A stretch of DNA of 64,000 nt from Desulfuribacillus alkaliarsenatis (GTDB taxonomy: Bacteria; Bacillota; Bacilli; Desulfuribacillales; Desulfuribacillaceae), in contig NZ_MIJE01000031.1 in assembly GCF_001730225.1 (NCBI RefSeq), forward strand, positions 1 to 64,000. The letters run 5' to 3'. Below are positions 1 through 8,715 of this stretch, piece by piece. Position 1 is the stretch's first letter. The number at the start of each line of letters is the position of its first letter. The translations under genes were made by a program, and so were the position numbers. Below the pieces are notes generated by a model. That model ran no database searches. It was not told where the DNA came from and was given only the letters and a program-made list of their open reading frames with translations.

Positions 1-285
1 TCGCCCCAGAGTTTATCGCTTTTGTTCTCCCAGAAGACAAGAAAAGAGGGGATCCTAAGTCCCCTCGCCTTCTGGCAGAATCCCTTGTTAGCGCTCAGGT
101 TGCTCTCCAGCAGTGCCTTATCCTCTAACAGGGCAAGAGCCATGTATAGTATGCCCACTTAATGGAAAACTAAAAACCATAATCTAGTAGAACTTAGTAA
201 TGAATTTTTCTAATATAAAATCCATTTACACAAAATTATTTACACTTCCTTTTTATTCGTGTGTTTTTATTATTATAGTGTTATT
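1..285. other. Left-edge stretch without a confident gene
   Basis: The first 143 bases are open on the minus strand from an ATG at 143-141 to the edge (about 47 codons), with a stop five codons upstream and no clear ribosome binding site. The plus strand is also open across much of this segment. It is more GC-rich than the AT-rich 170-285 stretch that follows, and has a short inverted repeat at about 50-68 (AGGGGA/TCCCCT). It may be the end of a repeated element or of a gene outside the window. I do not recognise the peptide. Bases 170-285 hold nothing I can name. Confidence 0.3.
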
Positions 286-861
286 CTAAAAGTTATCAAT
301 AACTAACTCAACTATTTCCTCATCATCGCCATCGTAAATGCCAATCCAATAGTTATATATTCCAGTTGCCCAGTAATAGTTCTCCATTCTTGCACTTGTA
401 ACGTATATCATATCTTGATTGGCAATTGTAACTTCTGTGCGTCCTATATAAGTAGGACTTCTAGGCATCATTTCATCCATTATTTCAAATAACCAATAAG
501 CTTCTTCTTCATCCCTCGACTCTGAAATCCATAATACGAAGAAATCTCCACGGTCATTAGCATACTCCGCAATGATACCATCAATGATATCAATTGCTGT
601 ACCATGAAGTCTGTCAATATCTGCAAGTGCTTCCTCTCCAACTAATAGTCCAACTAAAGTAAAATCTCCTAGAGTTTCAGGAACAACATCCCCTAAAGCA
701 CTACCATTAACATTAGGCTGTTCATTAGAAGCGGGTTGTTCATTAGCGTCAGTTGCTTCATACGAATTTTGAGTAATATTACTTGTACCATTTTGTCCTA
801 AACTAAAAACGACTAGTACTGCCACTAATACAAAACCAAGAGTAATATACCATTTGTTCAA
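286..861 (-). CDS. Hypothetical membrane-anchored extracytoplasmic protein
   Basis: This is a 191-residue protein that I cannot assign to a family. Residues 5-22 form one hydrophobic segment that should act as an uncleaved signal anchor, since no lipobox cysteine follows. Residues 24-52 are a low-complexity N/Q/E-rich linker. The rest is an acidic soluble domain, with clusters such as ESRDEEEAYW and YDGDDEEIVE, expected outside the membrane. The start is TTG, preceded by AGGGGTG at good spacing. It lies downstream of the ars operon terminator, so it is probably transcribed separately. A role in metal stress is suggested only by position. Confidence 0.7.
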   Translation of the reverse strand: MNKWYITLGFVLVAVLVVFSLGQNGTSNITQNSYEATDANEQPASNEQPNVNGSALGDVVPETLGDFTLVGLLVGEEALADIDRLHGTAIDIIDGIIAEYANDRGDFFVLWISESRDEEEAYWLFEIMDEMMPRSPTYIGRTEVTIANQDMIYVTSARMENYYWATGIYNYWIGIYDGDDEEIVELVIDNF

Positions 862-1004
862 GAACTTACACCCCTATTTCATTTGATTTAAAAATTCAAA
901 ACTACAGTTCTATTTAACTATTTATACCCTACGTGAAAACTATCTAAAAATCATGAATAATATGTGACAAAATTTCAAACAAAAATTAACTAGCCAGTAT
1001 GAGC

Positions 1005-1070
1005 AAAAAAGCTGGTACTCACATTTAAAGATAGAGTCTAAAGTTAATCTATCTATGCTCGTATCAGCTT
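1005..1070 (-). terminator. Probable terminator of the ars operon
   Basis: On the minus strand a nine-base stem (AGCTGATAC pairing with GTACCAGCT, one mismatch) encloses a second small hairpin (GATAGA/TCTATC) and is followed directly by six T residues. It sits just after arsD, where a long ars transcript would be expected to end. Confidence 0.5.
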
Positions 1071-1106
1071 ATATTGTCACTACTATGTAAATTTAATTAC
1101 ACTTTG

Positions 1107-1424
1107 TTATTTTTTTAATACATCCATAATTTGTTCTTTTGTCGGATAAATTTGTTTAGTAAGTAATTCTCCATCAACAGTTACTACCGGTAACTTATCA
1201 GGCCCTTCATTTTGTAGTATTTCCGCAACAACAGGATTACTCATGAATTCCATCGGTTGGGCACTTATCATGTATCTCTTAACCTCTACTTCATCTGCAT
1301 AGTTCTTCTGCAAATCAAGTATTAGCTCTTGGATTCTTATTAACTTTTCATCTACGCTTGGGCCACATATACCATTACTACAACACATGGCTGGATCATA
1401 AATTTGAATTTTTGTTTTTGCCAC
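1107..1424 (-). CDS. arsD: ArsD arsenic metallochaperone
   Basis: ArsD delivers As(III) or Sb(III) to the ArsA ATPase in the cytoplasm. The 105-residue protein has the family's size and its thioredoxin-like layout. The conserved cysteine cluster is near the N-terminus (MCCSNGICGPS, Cys14-Cys15 and Cys20), matching the vicinal pair and third cysteine of characterised ArsD. The usual additional C-terminal cysteine pairs are absent, and these are dispensable in the family. The start is ATG with AAGGAGAG upstream. It is the last gene of the arsB-arsA-(small Trx-fold gene)-arsD run, which fits a chaperone handing metalloid to ArsA for export by ArsB. Confidence 0.93.
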   Translation of the reverse strand: MAKTKIQIYDPAMCCSNGICGPSVDEKLIRIQELILDLQKNYADEVEVKRYMISAQPMEFMSNPVVAEILQNEGPDKLPVVTVDGELLTKQIYPTKEQIMDVLKK

Positions 1425-1463
1425 AATACTCTCTCCTTACTCAGTTCCTAATATTCCTGTTCT

Positions 1464-1802
1464 CTAATGAGCTATAGAGTTTTTAACCTCAAGAAGCACT
1501 TGATTAACATCTAAATCTGCCGAAGCTATTTTAAGTTCTCCATTTATAAACAGGGCTGGAAGTGACTTCCCTTCGTTCTGTATGCTTTTGACACTCTCAT
1601 AATATGGTGTCGCATCTTTAGAGAAAACGTTAATAAATTTCACATCTATCTCTATACCAAGTTGTTCTCTAGCTTGTTTGCTAGCATGATCTGCTATTTC
1701 TTCTGCTGCAAGCGCCTCCGGCGCACACCCTGAATTAGGTCCTCAACCACAAGCTGCTGACCCTGGAAAGCCAACAATTATAACATCAAATTTTTTGTCC
1801 AT
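1464..1802 (-). CDS. Putative selenoprotein, thioredoxin-fold, between arsA and arsD
   Basis: The reading frame runs from ATG at 1802 to TAG at 1464 (112 residues) with one internal TGA at 1745-1743, codon 20. AAGGAGG lies 11 bases before the ATG. Reading TGA as selenocysteine gives the motif AACGUGPNSGCAP, a redox-type loop after a first strand (FDVIIVGF), followed by a helix, a strand (IDVKFINVF), a cis-proline segment (SLPALFINGEL) and a last helix: a small thioredoxin-like fold. The frame stays open and protein-like on both sides of the TGA, and a SECIS-like hairpin follows it. Its place between arsA and arsD suggests thiol/selenol redox chemistry on arsenic or antimony, which is inference. 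The alternative is a nonsense mutation or sequencing error in a Cys-containing homologue. Confidence 0.75.
1708..1745 (-). promoter_or_regulatory. Candidate bacterial SECIS element behind the TGA codon
   Basis: After the TGA (1745-1743) come 23 bases and then the apical loop of a hairpin: stem GCGCC/GGCGC (1724-1720 and 1716-1712) with loop GGA (1719-1717). Three further pairs extend it below one mismatch. Known bacterial SECIS elements place a loop with a G in its first two bases roughly 16-37 bases after UGA; this one has a G in both positions and the right distance. Confidence 0.7.
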
Positions 1803-1919
1803 AAATCGTATGTCCTCCTTAAATTGTCATTCTGTTTCGGAATAGTATTCGTTCATACTATTCTAATTTAGACTCATAATTATAACATGAAATCATGGTA
1901 AATCTATGAATTATTTTAC

Positions 1920-3773
1920 CTAACCATAAAGTTTAAATGCGCTTTGTTTTAAAATATCTAAACCAACAATCTCCTGATCAAACACCTCTAATTGCAACAC
2001 TTTCGCTTGTTTAAATGCAGTCTCCATTTCCTGTAAATTACTCTGCTGCATCTCCCATCTAGATAATAAGTAAGGAGTTGTGCAATGTTCAATCGGAAGT
2101 ACTAAGTTCGCAACAACCATCGCTGTTTGAATTTCTACTGTTGCTAATTCCTCACTTGCACGTTTAGCTTCTAAGATTGGAGTGCTCTCAGGGTATACAA
2201 CGAATGACATCGATGTTTTATTATCGTCACGCATTTTTGTTAGAGCAACTTCAAACTTATCACGAATGATAGCGTCAGTAGGAGCTAGTCTTTGTTCACC
2301 TTTTGTATCTATTTTCTTATTCCAGTTAATTGGTAACTCTAAAAGTCGTAATGTATGACCTGTCGGAGCTGTATCAAATACTATAACTTCATACTTATCT
2401 TCATACTCAACCATGTATTGAATAAATTTATGGAACGACGCCATCTCTTCAGTACATGGCGAATCCAATTGTTCCTGTAACATGGCAACCATATCTTCAG
2501 AATATTTACCTTTAGCATCACTTAGAATTTCTTCACGGTAAGCTGCTAAAGCTTTCTTAGGGTTAATTCGAGTAGCATGTAGATTGTCCATATTACGCAC
2601 ATCAGTAATTTGTTCTTCAATTTCTTGTTCAAACACATTACTTAGATGGGAAGCTGGATCAGTTGTCACAAGCAGAGTTTTCTTGCCTTTCATAGCAGAC
2701 CATACCGCTGTAGCACATGCCACAGATGTTTTCCCTACTCCACCTTTACCTGCGAATAAGACAACTCGCTGTTTCTCACCAGAAGCTGGTAGAACAATAC
2801 TAGAAGCATCTGGGTTTTCTCGTTTTACAAATTTTTCTTTAGATTCTGTTTGGGTTTTTGTTTCTACAAACATTTGATCGACATATTCTGTTTCATAAAG
2901 TATTTTTCCTAGGCGTATCAATGCCTCTTTACCACGAATTTCGATATTTAATAACGGTACCTTCTTGATTTCTATGGCTAACTCAGCTTCGATGTTATGC
3001 AGGTATTTCTGTTGCATTTGTCTTCGTTTGCTAAAGAACTGACTAACTTCAACTTCTTCAGGTAAAATACCGTTAATAATTAACTGTTTAGGAATAATAC
3101 CAATGTGTTTTAATTCCTCTGTTGAGCGCTTCATTTCATTTATTGGTGTCGCCTCAGGGTGAGCAACAAATACAAATGTGGTAATCTCTTGATTACGCAT
3201 TAGAACTATTGCCTTTTCGTATTTCTCCCTAGCGCCTTTCAATAATTGAACAGGACCCATACAGGTTTGTCCACTTCCCTGTTCCGCTGATTCAATATGT
3301 TTCGCCCAGTCAATAGGTAGTTCTAGCATACGTAAAGTATGACCGGTTGGAGCAGTGTCAAAGATGACTACATCAAAGTCATCTGAGTCCATAAAATCGA
3401 TAAATCGATCAAAGGACGCTATTTCCTCAGTGCATGGTGAATTTAGTTCCTCTTCTACTACATCCAAAATTTGTGCCGGCAAAATCTTACGCATCGGCTC
3501 TAACGTACGATTACGATACTCTTCAGTTGCTTGAACAGGATCAATTTCCATTCCATAAAGATTATCTAACATTTCGATTTTCGTAATTTTATGCCCAATT
3601 GGCTGCATAAACACGTCTGCAACATTAGATGCAGGATCAGTCGTAACTAATAATGTTTTTTTTCCTTGATTTGCAAAGTGCACTGCAGTAGCGGATGCCG
3701 TAGATGTCTTACCTACGCCACCTTTTCCTGAAAAAAAGTAAAATGAAGTGTTATGTTTCTGTTGCGCTTCCAT
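1920..3773 (-). CDS. arsA: ArsA arsenite/antimonite-transporting ATPase
   Basis: ArsA is the cytoplasmic ATPase that energises the ArsB arsenite pump. The 617-residue protein is the full tandem form: an N-terminal half with Walker A GKGGVGKT at residues 16-23 and a second half with the same motif at about residue 340. Each half carries the DTAPTGHTLR signature that couples metalloid binding to ATP hydrolysis. Cysteines lie in SPCTEE of both halves and in QTCMGP of the first half, matching the positions that form the metalloid site. The ATG start follows AAGGGGGA. It is 71 bases downstream of arsB and upstream of the selenoprotein candidate and arsD. Confidence 0.96.
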   Translation of the reverse strand: MEAQQKHNTSFYFFSGKGGVGKTSTASATAVHFANQGKKTLLVTTDPASNVADVFMQPIGHKITKIEMLDNLYGMEIDPVQATEEYRNRTLEPMRKILPAQILDVVEEELNSPCTEEIASFDRFIDFMDSDDFDVVIFDTAPTGHTLRMLELPIDWAKHIESAEQGSGQTCMGPVQLLKGAREKYEKAIVLMRNQEITTFVFVAHPEATPINEMKRSTEELKHIGIIPKQLIINGILPEEVEVSQFFSKRRQMQQKYLHNIEAELAIEIKKVPLLNIEIRGKEALIRLGKILYETEYVDQMFVETKTQTESKEKFVKRENPDASSIVLPASGEKQRVVLFAGKGGVGKTSVACATAVWSAMKGKKTLLVTTDPASHLSNVFEQEIEEQITDVRNMDNLHATRINPKKALAAYREEILSDAKGKYSEDMVAMLQEQLDSPCTEEMASFHKFIQYMVEYEDKYEVIVFDTAPTGHTLRLLELPINWNKKIDTKGEQRLAPTDAIIRDKFEVALTKMRDDNKTSMSFVVYPESTPILEAKRASEELATVEIQTAMVVANLVLPIEHCTTPYLLSRWEMQQSNLQEMETAFKQAKVLQLEVFDQEIVGLDILKQSAFKLYG

Positions 3774-3844
3774 TCTTTTATCCCCCTTCGTATCCTCGTG
3801 AACCTAATATTATTTATTTTAGTGTAGTTTAGTAAATGCTCATT

Positions 3845-5146
3845 TTAGCCAATTAAAGATATCCATAGATATAACCCGAATAAGGTTATAAGCAGTGTAG
3901 GTAAAGTCAATATGATACCAATCTTAAAATAGTATCCCCAACTAATCTTAATTCCTTTACTATTTAACACATGTAACCAAAGCAATGTTGCTAAGGAACC
4001 AATTGGCGTAATCTTCGGTCCTAAATCACAGCCGACAATATTGGCGTATATTAAGGCTTTTTGTACTGTTGGGTCGAGTCCTGCTATCCCGTCTATAGCT
4101 AAGACATTAATTAAAACAGTTGGTAAATTGTTCATGACGGATGATAGCAATGCTGCTAGAATACCCATAAACATTGTAGCCGAAAACAATCCCTTGTTAG
4201 CGAAAAACTCTATCATACTACCTAATGCATCCGTTAGACCGACATTCCTTAGGCCGTATACAACGACATACATTCCAATCGAAAAAATTACGATTGTCCA
4301 AGGCGCTTCTTTAACAATAATTCTACTATCAACAACATTTGTGAAGTGTGCAGCAATTAGAAATGCAATGGCTATAACACCCGCAACAATAGATACTGGG
4401 ATATTAAGCTCTTCACTGGCTATGTAGCCGACTAGTAGTAAAGCCAGAATTGCCCAAGAGGCTTTGAACATCCCCATATGTCTAATACCATCTATCGGTT
4501 GTTTAAGCTCATTAACGTCATAATCTTTTGGTATATCTTTACGGAACAATAGAAACAAAACAATTATTGTCCCCAACAAGGCAAATAAGTTAGTTACAAC
4601 CATATATTTTGCATATTCTACGAATCCAATTCCGAAATAATCAGCAGAAACAATATTAACTAAGTTACTTACTACTAATGGTAAAGAAGTAGTGTCTGCT
4701 ACAAAGCCACTTGCCATTATATATGGCAGCATTATTTTCTTCGGAAACTTCAATGCTTTTATCTGTTCATAAACTATAGGTGTTAATATTAAAGCTGCAC
4801 CATCATTATTAAAAAATGCTGTTACTGCGGCCCCTAGTAAGATTATATATAATAATAAAAGCTTCCCATTACCACCAGCAAGTCTCGCCATATGAATAGC
4901 TGACCATTCAAAAAAACCTATCTGATCAAGTATCATTGATATTATTATGATAGCTACAAATGCTAATGTAGCATTCCAGACTATTCCTGTAACCGTTACA
5001 ACATCACTTAGACTAACGATGCCTAAAAGAAGCACCAGGAGCGTTCCTCCGACAGCAGGCCAGCCAATAGATATGCCTCGCGGCTGCCATATAACAATTA
5101 TTAAGGTAGCTATGAATTCAATTAACGCCAAGATAGTTTGCGTCAA
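3845..5146 (-). CDS. arsB: ArsB arsenite/antimonite efflux permease
   Basis: This 433-residue polytopic membrane protein belongs to the ArsB/NhaD ion transporter superfamily and exports As(III) and Sb(III). About eleven or twelve hydrophobic segments span its length. The N-terminal stretch PRGISIGWPAVGGTLL and the loop FNNDGAALILTPIVYE are typical of ArsB. The start is TTG, chosen because GAGGAGAA lies eight bases upstream. With arsA and arsD next to it, it is expected to work as an ATP-coupled ArsAB pump. A second, unrelated arsenite exporter (Acr3) is encoded 2 kb upstream in the same direction. Confidence 0.92.
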   Translation of the reverse strand: MTQTILALIEFIATLIIVIWQPRGISIGWPAVGGTLLVLLLGIVSLSDVVTVTGIVWNATLAFVAIIIISMILDQIGFFEWSAIHMARLAGGNGKLLLLYIILLGAAVTAFFNNDGAALILTPIVYEQIKALKFPKKIMLPYIMASGFVADTTSLPLVVSNLVNIVSADYFGIGFVEYAKYMVVTNLFALLGTIIVLFLLFRKDIPKDYDVNELKQPIDGIRHMGMFKASWAILALLLVGYIASEELNIPVSIVAGVIAIAFLIAAHFTNVVDSRIIVKEAPWTIVIFSIGMYVVVYGLRNVGLTDALGSMIEFFANKGLFSATMFMGILAALLSSVMNNLPTVLINVLAIDGIAGLDPTVQKALIYANIVGCDLGPKITPIGSLATLLWLHVLNSKGIKISWGYYFKIGIILTLPTLLITLFGLYLWISLIG

Positions 5147-5185
5147 TTAACATTCTCCTCTGCTATTTCTTGTAACTATTTATTA

Positions 5186-6232
5186 CTATTTAATATTTTT
5201 AATATTCTTTAAAGTATCCTCTGCTAATAATCTCATATCCTCTCTAGGGTCTCTTGTAATTACGTGCTTTAAAGCTGGGATTGCCTCATGTAGCTTACGC
5301 TTACCGATTAAAAGCATAGCATTGCGCTGCCATGGTTTTTTTCCGCGCCATGCACCAGAAGAATGTCCGTATTTAGCTTTAAAGTCTTTATTTGAAATTG
5401 TTAGTAATTCAATCAAATTTGGATACTTAACTTCGTCTTGTTCGACAAATTCTTGGTGCTTTGTTAGAGGTATATCCTTATTATGCGGGCAGACATCTTG
5501 GCAGATATCGCAACCATATATATGGTCGTTTAAGGCCGTCTGATATCCGTGTCCATGCTCTCCCTTAGTTAAAGTTAAATACGCTAAGCACTTCTTACTG
5601 TTAATTTTGTATGGTTTTATTATTGCACCTGTGGGACAATGTTCGATGCACTTGTTACATGCAAAGCACTTCGTATCCGTAGGATTACTTGGCTCGATAT
5701 CGACCGTCGTCAATAAACTACCAATAAAAATAAACGAACCTAACTCAGGGTGTATAATATTGCAATTCATACCATAGAAGCCAATGCCTGCCCGCACTGC
5801 TAATTCACGATCCACCATTGGCCCTGTATCTACAAAGGCTAGACTTTTTGCGTCAGCATCAATATTCTTAATGATATATTGGCTAAGTTGTTCTAATTTC
5901 TTATTGAGCACTTGATGATAATCAATACCCCAAGCTGCTTTAGATATGCGACCTCTATTATCTGACCTTTTTGTCTCATACATTTTGGACTCGATATTAT
6001 GGTAGTTCAACGCGATTACTATAATCGTTTTAGCATCCTTTAGTGATAGTTTTGGGTTTACCCGCTTCTCTATATCTGTCTCTTCCCAGCCACTTTGAAA
6101 ACCCTGACTGCTATGCTCAACTAAGGTGTTGAGCAGGTCTGATTGTCGTTCTGCCTTAGTAAAGCCTATAGCATCTATTCCTATTTCCCGGGAAAACTCG
6201 GTAATTCGTTCATTAGTTTTCACAGTGTTCAA
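5186..6232 (-). CDS. queG: QueG epoxyqueuosine reductase
   Basis: QueG carries out the last step of queuosine synthesis, reducing epoxyqueuosine in tRNA to queuosine with cobalamin and two [4Fe-4S] clusters. The 348-residue protein has the N-terminal cobalamin-binding region (VDTGPMVDRELAVRAGIGFYG), then two ferredoxin-type motifs (CFACNKCIEHCPTGA and CDICQDVCPHNKD), and a HEAT-like C-terminal extension. The TTG start has a poor ribosome binding site; a GTG three codons later is possible. It lies in the middle of the ars gene run with gaps of only 28 and 39 bases, which is unusual company for a tRNA modification enzyme. Confidence 0.93.
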   Translation of the reverse strand: MNTVKTNERITEFSREIGIDAIGFTKAERQSDLLNTLVEHSSQGFQSGWEETDIEKRVNPKLSLKDAKTIIVIALNYHNIESKMYETKRSDNRGRISKAAWGIDYHQVLNKKLEQLSQYIIKNIDADAKSLAFVDTGPMVDRELAVRAGIGFYGMNCNIIHPELGSFIFIGSLLTTVDIEPSNPTDTKCFACNKCIEHCPTGAIIKPYKINSKKCLAYLTLTKGEHGHGYQTALNDHIYGCDICQDVCPHNKDIPLTKHQEFVEQDEVKYPNLIELLTISNKDFKAKYGHSSGAWRGKKPWQRNAMLLIGKRKLHEAIPALKHVITRDPREDMRLLAEDTLKNIKNIK

Positions 6233-6260
6233 CTCATTTCTAGTTGGTAGCTTAATATGA

Positions 6261-7103
6261 TTATCTAGAAGGGAAAAGTAACACTGGTGCCTTGGACTGC
6301 TTTGCTACAGCCTCTGCCACACTTCCCAGTAAAAGTTCAGCAATTCTACCTTGACCACGCTTTGCTAAGGCTATCAAAGTCACCTGCTCTTCTTCTGCTA
6401 TCTGCAAAATAGCATTAGCAGCGTTTCCTTCTTTAAGTAAGCTATTAGTTTTATACCCAGCATCGGCAAATTCCTGCTTTAATATTGCAAGTTTTTCTGC
6501 GAACTCTGCCTTTTTACTTTCAAGTTCATCTGTGTTTTTGCTTTTTTCTATCACTGTAGCAAAGATTACTTCCTCCATACCCTTTGTGCCTTTAAGCTGT
6601 GTAATCATTGCTAGTGATGCATCAGAAAAGTCCGTCGGAATTAAAACTTTATTAAACTTGATTGTACAGTATGGTTTACAATTTCCAGCGCCAACATCTT
6701 GATACTTTTCTATCAATACTGGAGTCTTCGCAGTGCGAAGTAAATCGAATGTTGTACTACCTATGAAAATATTTTTTATAATACCTTTGCCATGTGAGCC
6801 TACTAGTATTAAGGATGCATTCTCTTCCTTGGCTACCATTGTAATCTCATAGGGCGGAAACCCTATTGGTGCTTTCGTGATAACCTCTAAGCCGTATTTC
6901 TCTAGCTCATGCTTCTTCTCAGTTAGTTTTTTTTCATTGAACACTTGTAGCTCTGCCGCATTTCCGCCTGCAGATTGAATGTCAATAACATGTATGAGAA
7001 TTACCCGCTTTAAGCCTTGCTTTTTAAGTTCTGATAAGCAATCATATAACTGTTCTGCCGGTGCAGAGTAGTCTGTTCCTATTAAGACTTTTTCAATTAA
7101 CAT
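6261..7103 (-). CDS. Tandem universal stress protein (UspA family)
   Basis: The protein (about 280 residues) contains two Usp domains in a row. The first ends with the ATP-binding signature GSHGKGIIKNIFIGSTTFDLL and the second with ALAKRGQGRIAELLLGSVAEAV, so both halves could bind nucleotide. The start was set at an ATG at 7103 that has GGGGG eight bases upstream; an ATG one codon earlier is equally possible. It sits between acr3 and queG in the same direction, with 95 and 28 bases between them, so it is likely co-transcribed with the arsenic genes. Its exact role is unknown. Confidence 0.9.
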   Translation of the reverse strand: MLIEKVLIGTDYSAPAEQLYDCLSELKKQGLKRVILIHVIDIQSAGGNAAELQVFNEKKLTEKKHELEKYGLEVITKAPIGFPPYEITMVAKEENASLILVGSHGKGIIKNIFIGSTTFDLLRTAKTPVLIEKYQDVGAGNCKPYCTIKFNKVLIPTDFSDASLAMITQLKGTKGMEEVIFATVIEKSKNTDELESKKAEFAEKLAILKQEFADAGYKTNSLLKEGNAANAILQIAEEEQVTLIALAKRGQGRIAELLLGSVAEAVAKQSKAPVLLFPSR

Positions 7104-7200
7104 CATATACACCCCCGTATATTATTAAATCCTTAACTGCGTCCTATTTAGTTCACTAACTACGTTCCATTATATTTCTTAGCTACTATTTTTAGCTACT

Positions 7201-8274
7201 TTAACTACTCGAGGGTTCAGGGAACCAATGTCGTGTTCTGTTAGCAAATCTAACTAAAGCAAGCATCAAAGGTACTTCTACTAACACACCCACTACGGTT
7301 ACGAGGGCAGCCCCTGAAGATAATCCGAAGAGTGCTATGGCTACTGCTACAGCAAGCTCGAAGAAATTACTTGCGCCAATCATGCCCGCTGGAGAAGCGA
7401 TATTATGTGGTAGCTTCCATGCCTTTGCCCAGCCATAAGCTATGAAAAAGATAAAAACTGTTTGGATAATTAGCGGTATTGCGATTAATAGGATATGGAA
7501 TGGGTTATTAAGAATTACATCTCCCTGGAATGAAAAAATAATGATAAGAGTTAATAGCAGTCCTAAAATCGTGACATTGCTAAATTTTTTCAAGAAGACA
7601 TTTTCAAAGTACTCCATACCTTTATGCTTGATTACATAATTTCTGGAAAAATAACCTGCTGTTAATGGAATTACGATAAATAATACAACAGATAAAAATA
7701 ATGTGTCATACGGTACAGGAATATTACTTACTCCTAATAAAATCATAACAATCGGAGCAAAGGCAAATAGCATTATTAAATCATTAACCGCTACTTGTAC
7801 AAGTGTGTAGGCAGGGTTTCCTTTAGTTAGATGACTCCAAACGAACACCATCGCTGTACAAGGTGCTGCACCTAACAAAACTGCGCCTGCAATATATTCT
7901 GCAGCTAATCCTTCAGGAATATAATTCGAAAAAATCACACTAAAAAACAACCAAGCAAAGAAGAACATTGTAAACGGTTTGATTAACCAGTTTGTACTCG
8001 TTGTGACTATCAAGCCCTTCGGCATCTTCAAGGCCGCAACAACACTGGAGAAATCAATCTTAAGCATCATTGGATAAATCATTAACCATATTAGTATCGC
8101 CACAGGAATTGATACATTCGCATATTCCCACTGACTTAACGTCTCGGGAATTACTGGTAGAAACTGACCAACCGCAACACCAATTACGATACAAATTGCT
8201 ACCCAGACTGTTAAATACCTTTCAAAAAAACTAATTCCCTGCATTTCGTCGTTTCCTTTATTTTCAGAACTCAC
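7201..8274 (-). CDS. acr3: Acr3-family arsenite efflux transporter
   Basis: Acr3 (ArsY type) is a ten-helix carrier that exports As(III) using the membrane potential. The 357-residue protein shows about ten membrane segments and typical Acr3 motifs: the cysteine in AVLLGAAPCTAMVFVWSHL, essential for transport in studied members, and the late segment ASPAGMIGASNFFELAVAVAIALFG. It starts with GTG overlapping the arsR stop codon by four bases, which implies translational coupling. Having Acr3 as well as ArsAB gives two independent arsenite exporters in one cluster. Confidence 0.95.
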   Translation of the reverse strand: MSSENKGNDEMQGISFFERYLTVWVAICIVIGVAVGQFLPVIPETLSQWEYANVSIPVAILIWLMIYPMMLKIDFSSVVAALKMPKGLIVTTSTNWLIKPFTMFFFAWLFFSVIFSNYIPEGLAAEYIAGAVLLGAAPCTAMVFVWSHLTKGNPAYTLVQVAVNDLIMLFAFAPIVMILLGVSNIPVPYDTLFLSVVLFIVIPLTAGYFSRNYVIKHKGMEYFENVFLKKFSNVTILGLLLTLIIIFSFQGDVILNNPFHILLIAIPLIIQTVFIFFIAYGWAKAWKLPHNIASPAGMIGASNFFELAVAVAIALFGLSSGAALVTVVGVLVEVPLMLALVRFANRTRHWFPEPSSS

Positions 8275-8663
8275 TGTTTTTCCTTCCCCTCCACTATGCT
8301 TTCTATATTTATGTTTTGATTTTTTCTAATATCTTCACAGGTTAAGCTACTGTTCTTATAGATATGTAGCCTTTCTGTATCTTGAGAAAATAGCTTGTTA
8401 GATTCCATTTTCTGATTAAGATGCTTATAAAGAAATTCTTGCTCTTTAATAAACTGCTCATTAATTCGATAGTGAATCCATTGCGCATCTTTACGAGAAT
8501 TTATTATGCCTTCTGCTTTTAGCTTACTTAGATGTCGAGAGATATTCGACTGTGTAGCATCTAGGATAAGTTCGAGCTCACATACACATAATTCACTTTT
8601 TCGTAGCAGGTTTATGATTCGTAATCTATTCTCATCGCCTAGTGCTTTAAATAGCTGTTCCAT
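8271..8663 (-). CDS. arsR: ArsR/SmtB-family arsenic-responsive repressor
   Basis: ArsR binds operator DNA as a dimer and leaves it when As(III) or Sb(III) binds. The 130-residue protein has the winged-helix core, with the metalloid motif ELCVCELE in the first DNA-recognition region and QSNISRHLSKLKAEGII as recognition helix. The C-terminal tail is longer than in minimal ArsR and has one more cysteine (LTCEDIRK), which could be a third ligand. The ATG start follows GGGGG. It heads the operon and probably regulates itself through the palindrome in its leader. Confidence 0.94.
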   Translation of the reverse strand: MEQLFKALGDENRLRIINLLRKSELCVCELELILDATQSNISRHLSKLKAEGIINSRKDAQWIHYRINEQFIKEQEFLYKHLNQKMESNKLFSQDTERLHIYKNSSLTCEDIRKNQNINIESIVEGKEKQ

Positions 8664-8683
8664 CTCTAGCCCCCAATGGTTTT

Positions 8684-8711
8684 ATATGATTATATTCGAT
8701 TTCACTCATAT
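8684..8711 (-). promoter_or_regulatory. Candidate ArsR operator
   Basis: Inverted repeat ATATGA (8684-8689) and TCATAT (8706-8711) separated by 16 bases, lying just downstream of the -10 box of the arsR promoter. That is a suitable place for a self-repressing ArsR. The AT-rich half sites fit the loose family consensus. Confidence 0.5.
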
Positions 8712-8715
8712 ACAC

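Noticed and set aside
961-985. An Fnr-like site before the hypothetical gene at 286-861
   Set aside because: Only the TGTGA half fits; the second half (TTCAA) does not.
1743-1745. The TGA as a simple pseudogene stop
   Set aside because: The frame is intact on both sides, the ribosome binding site is strong, the stop falls exactly in the redox motif and a SECIS-like hairpin follows. Sequencing error remains possible and is stated.
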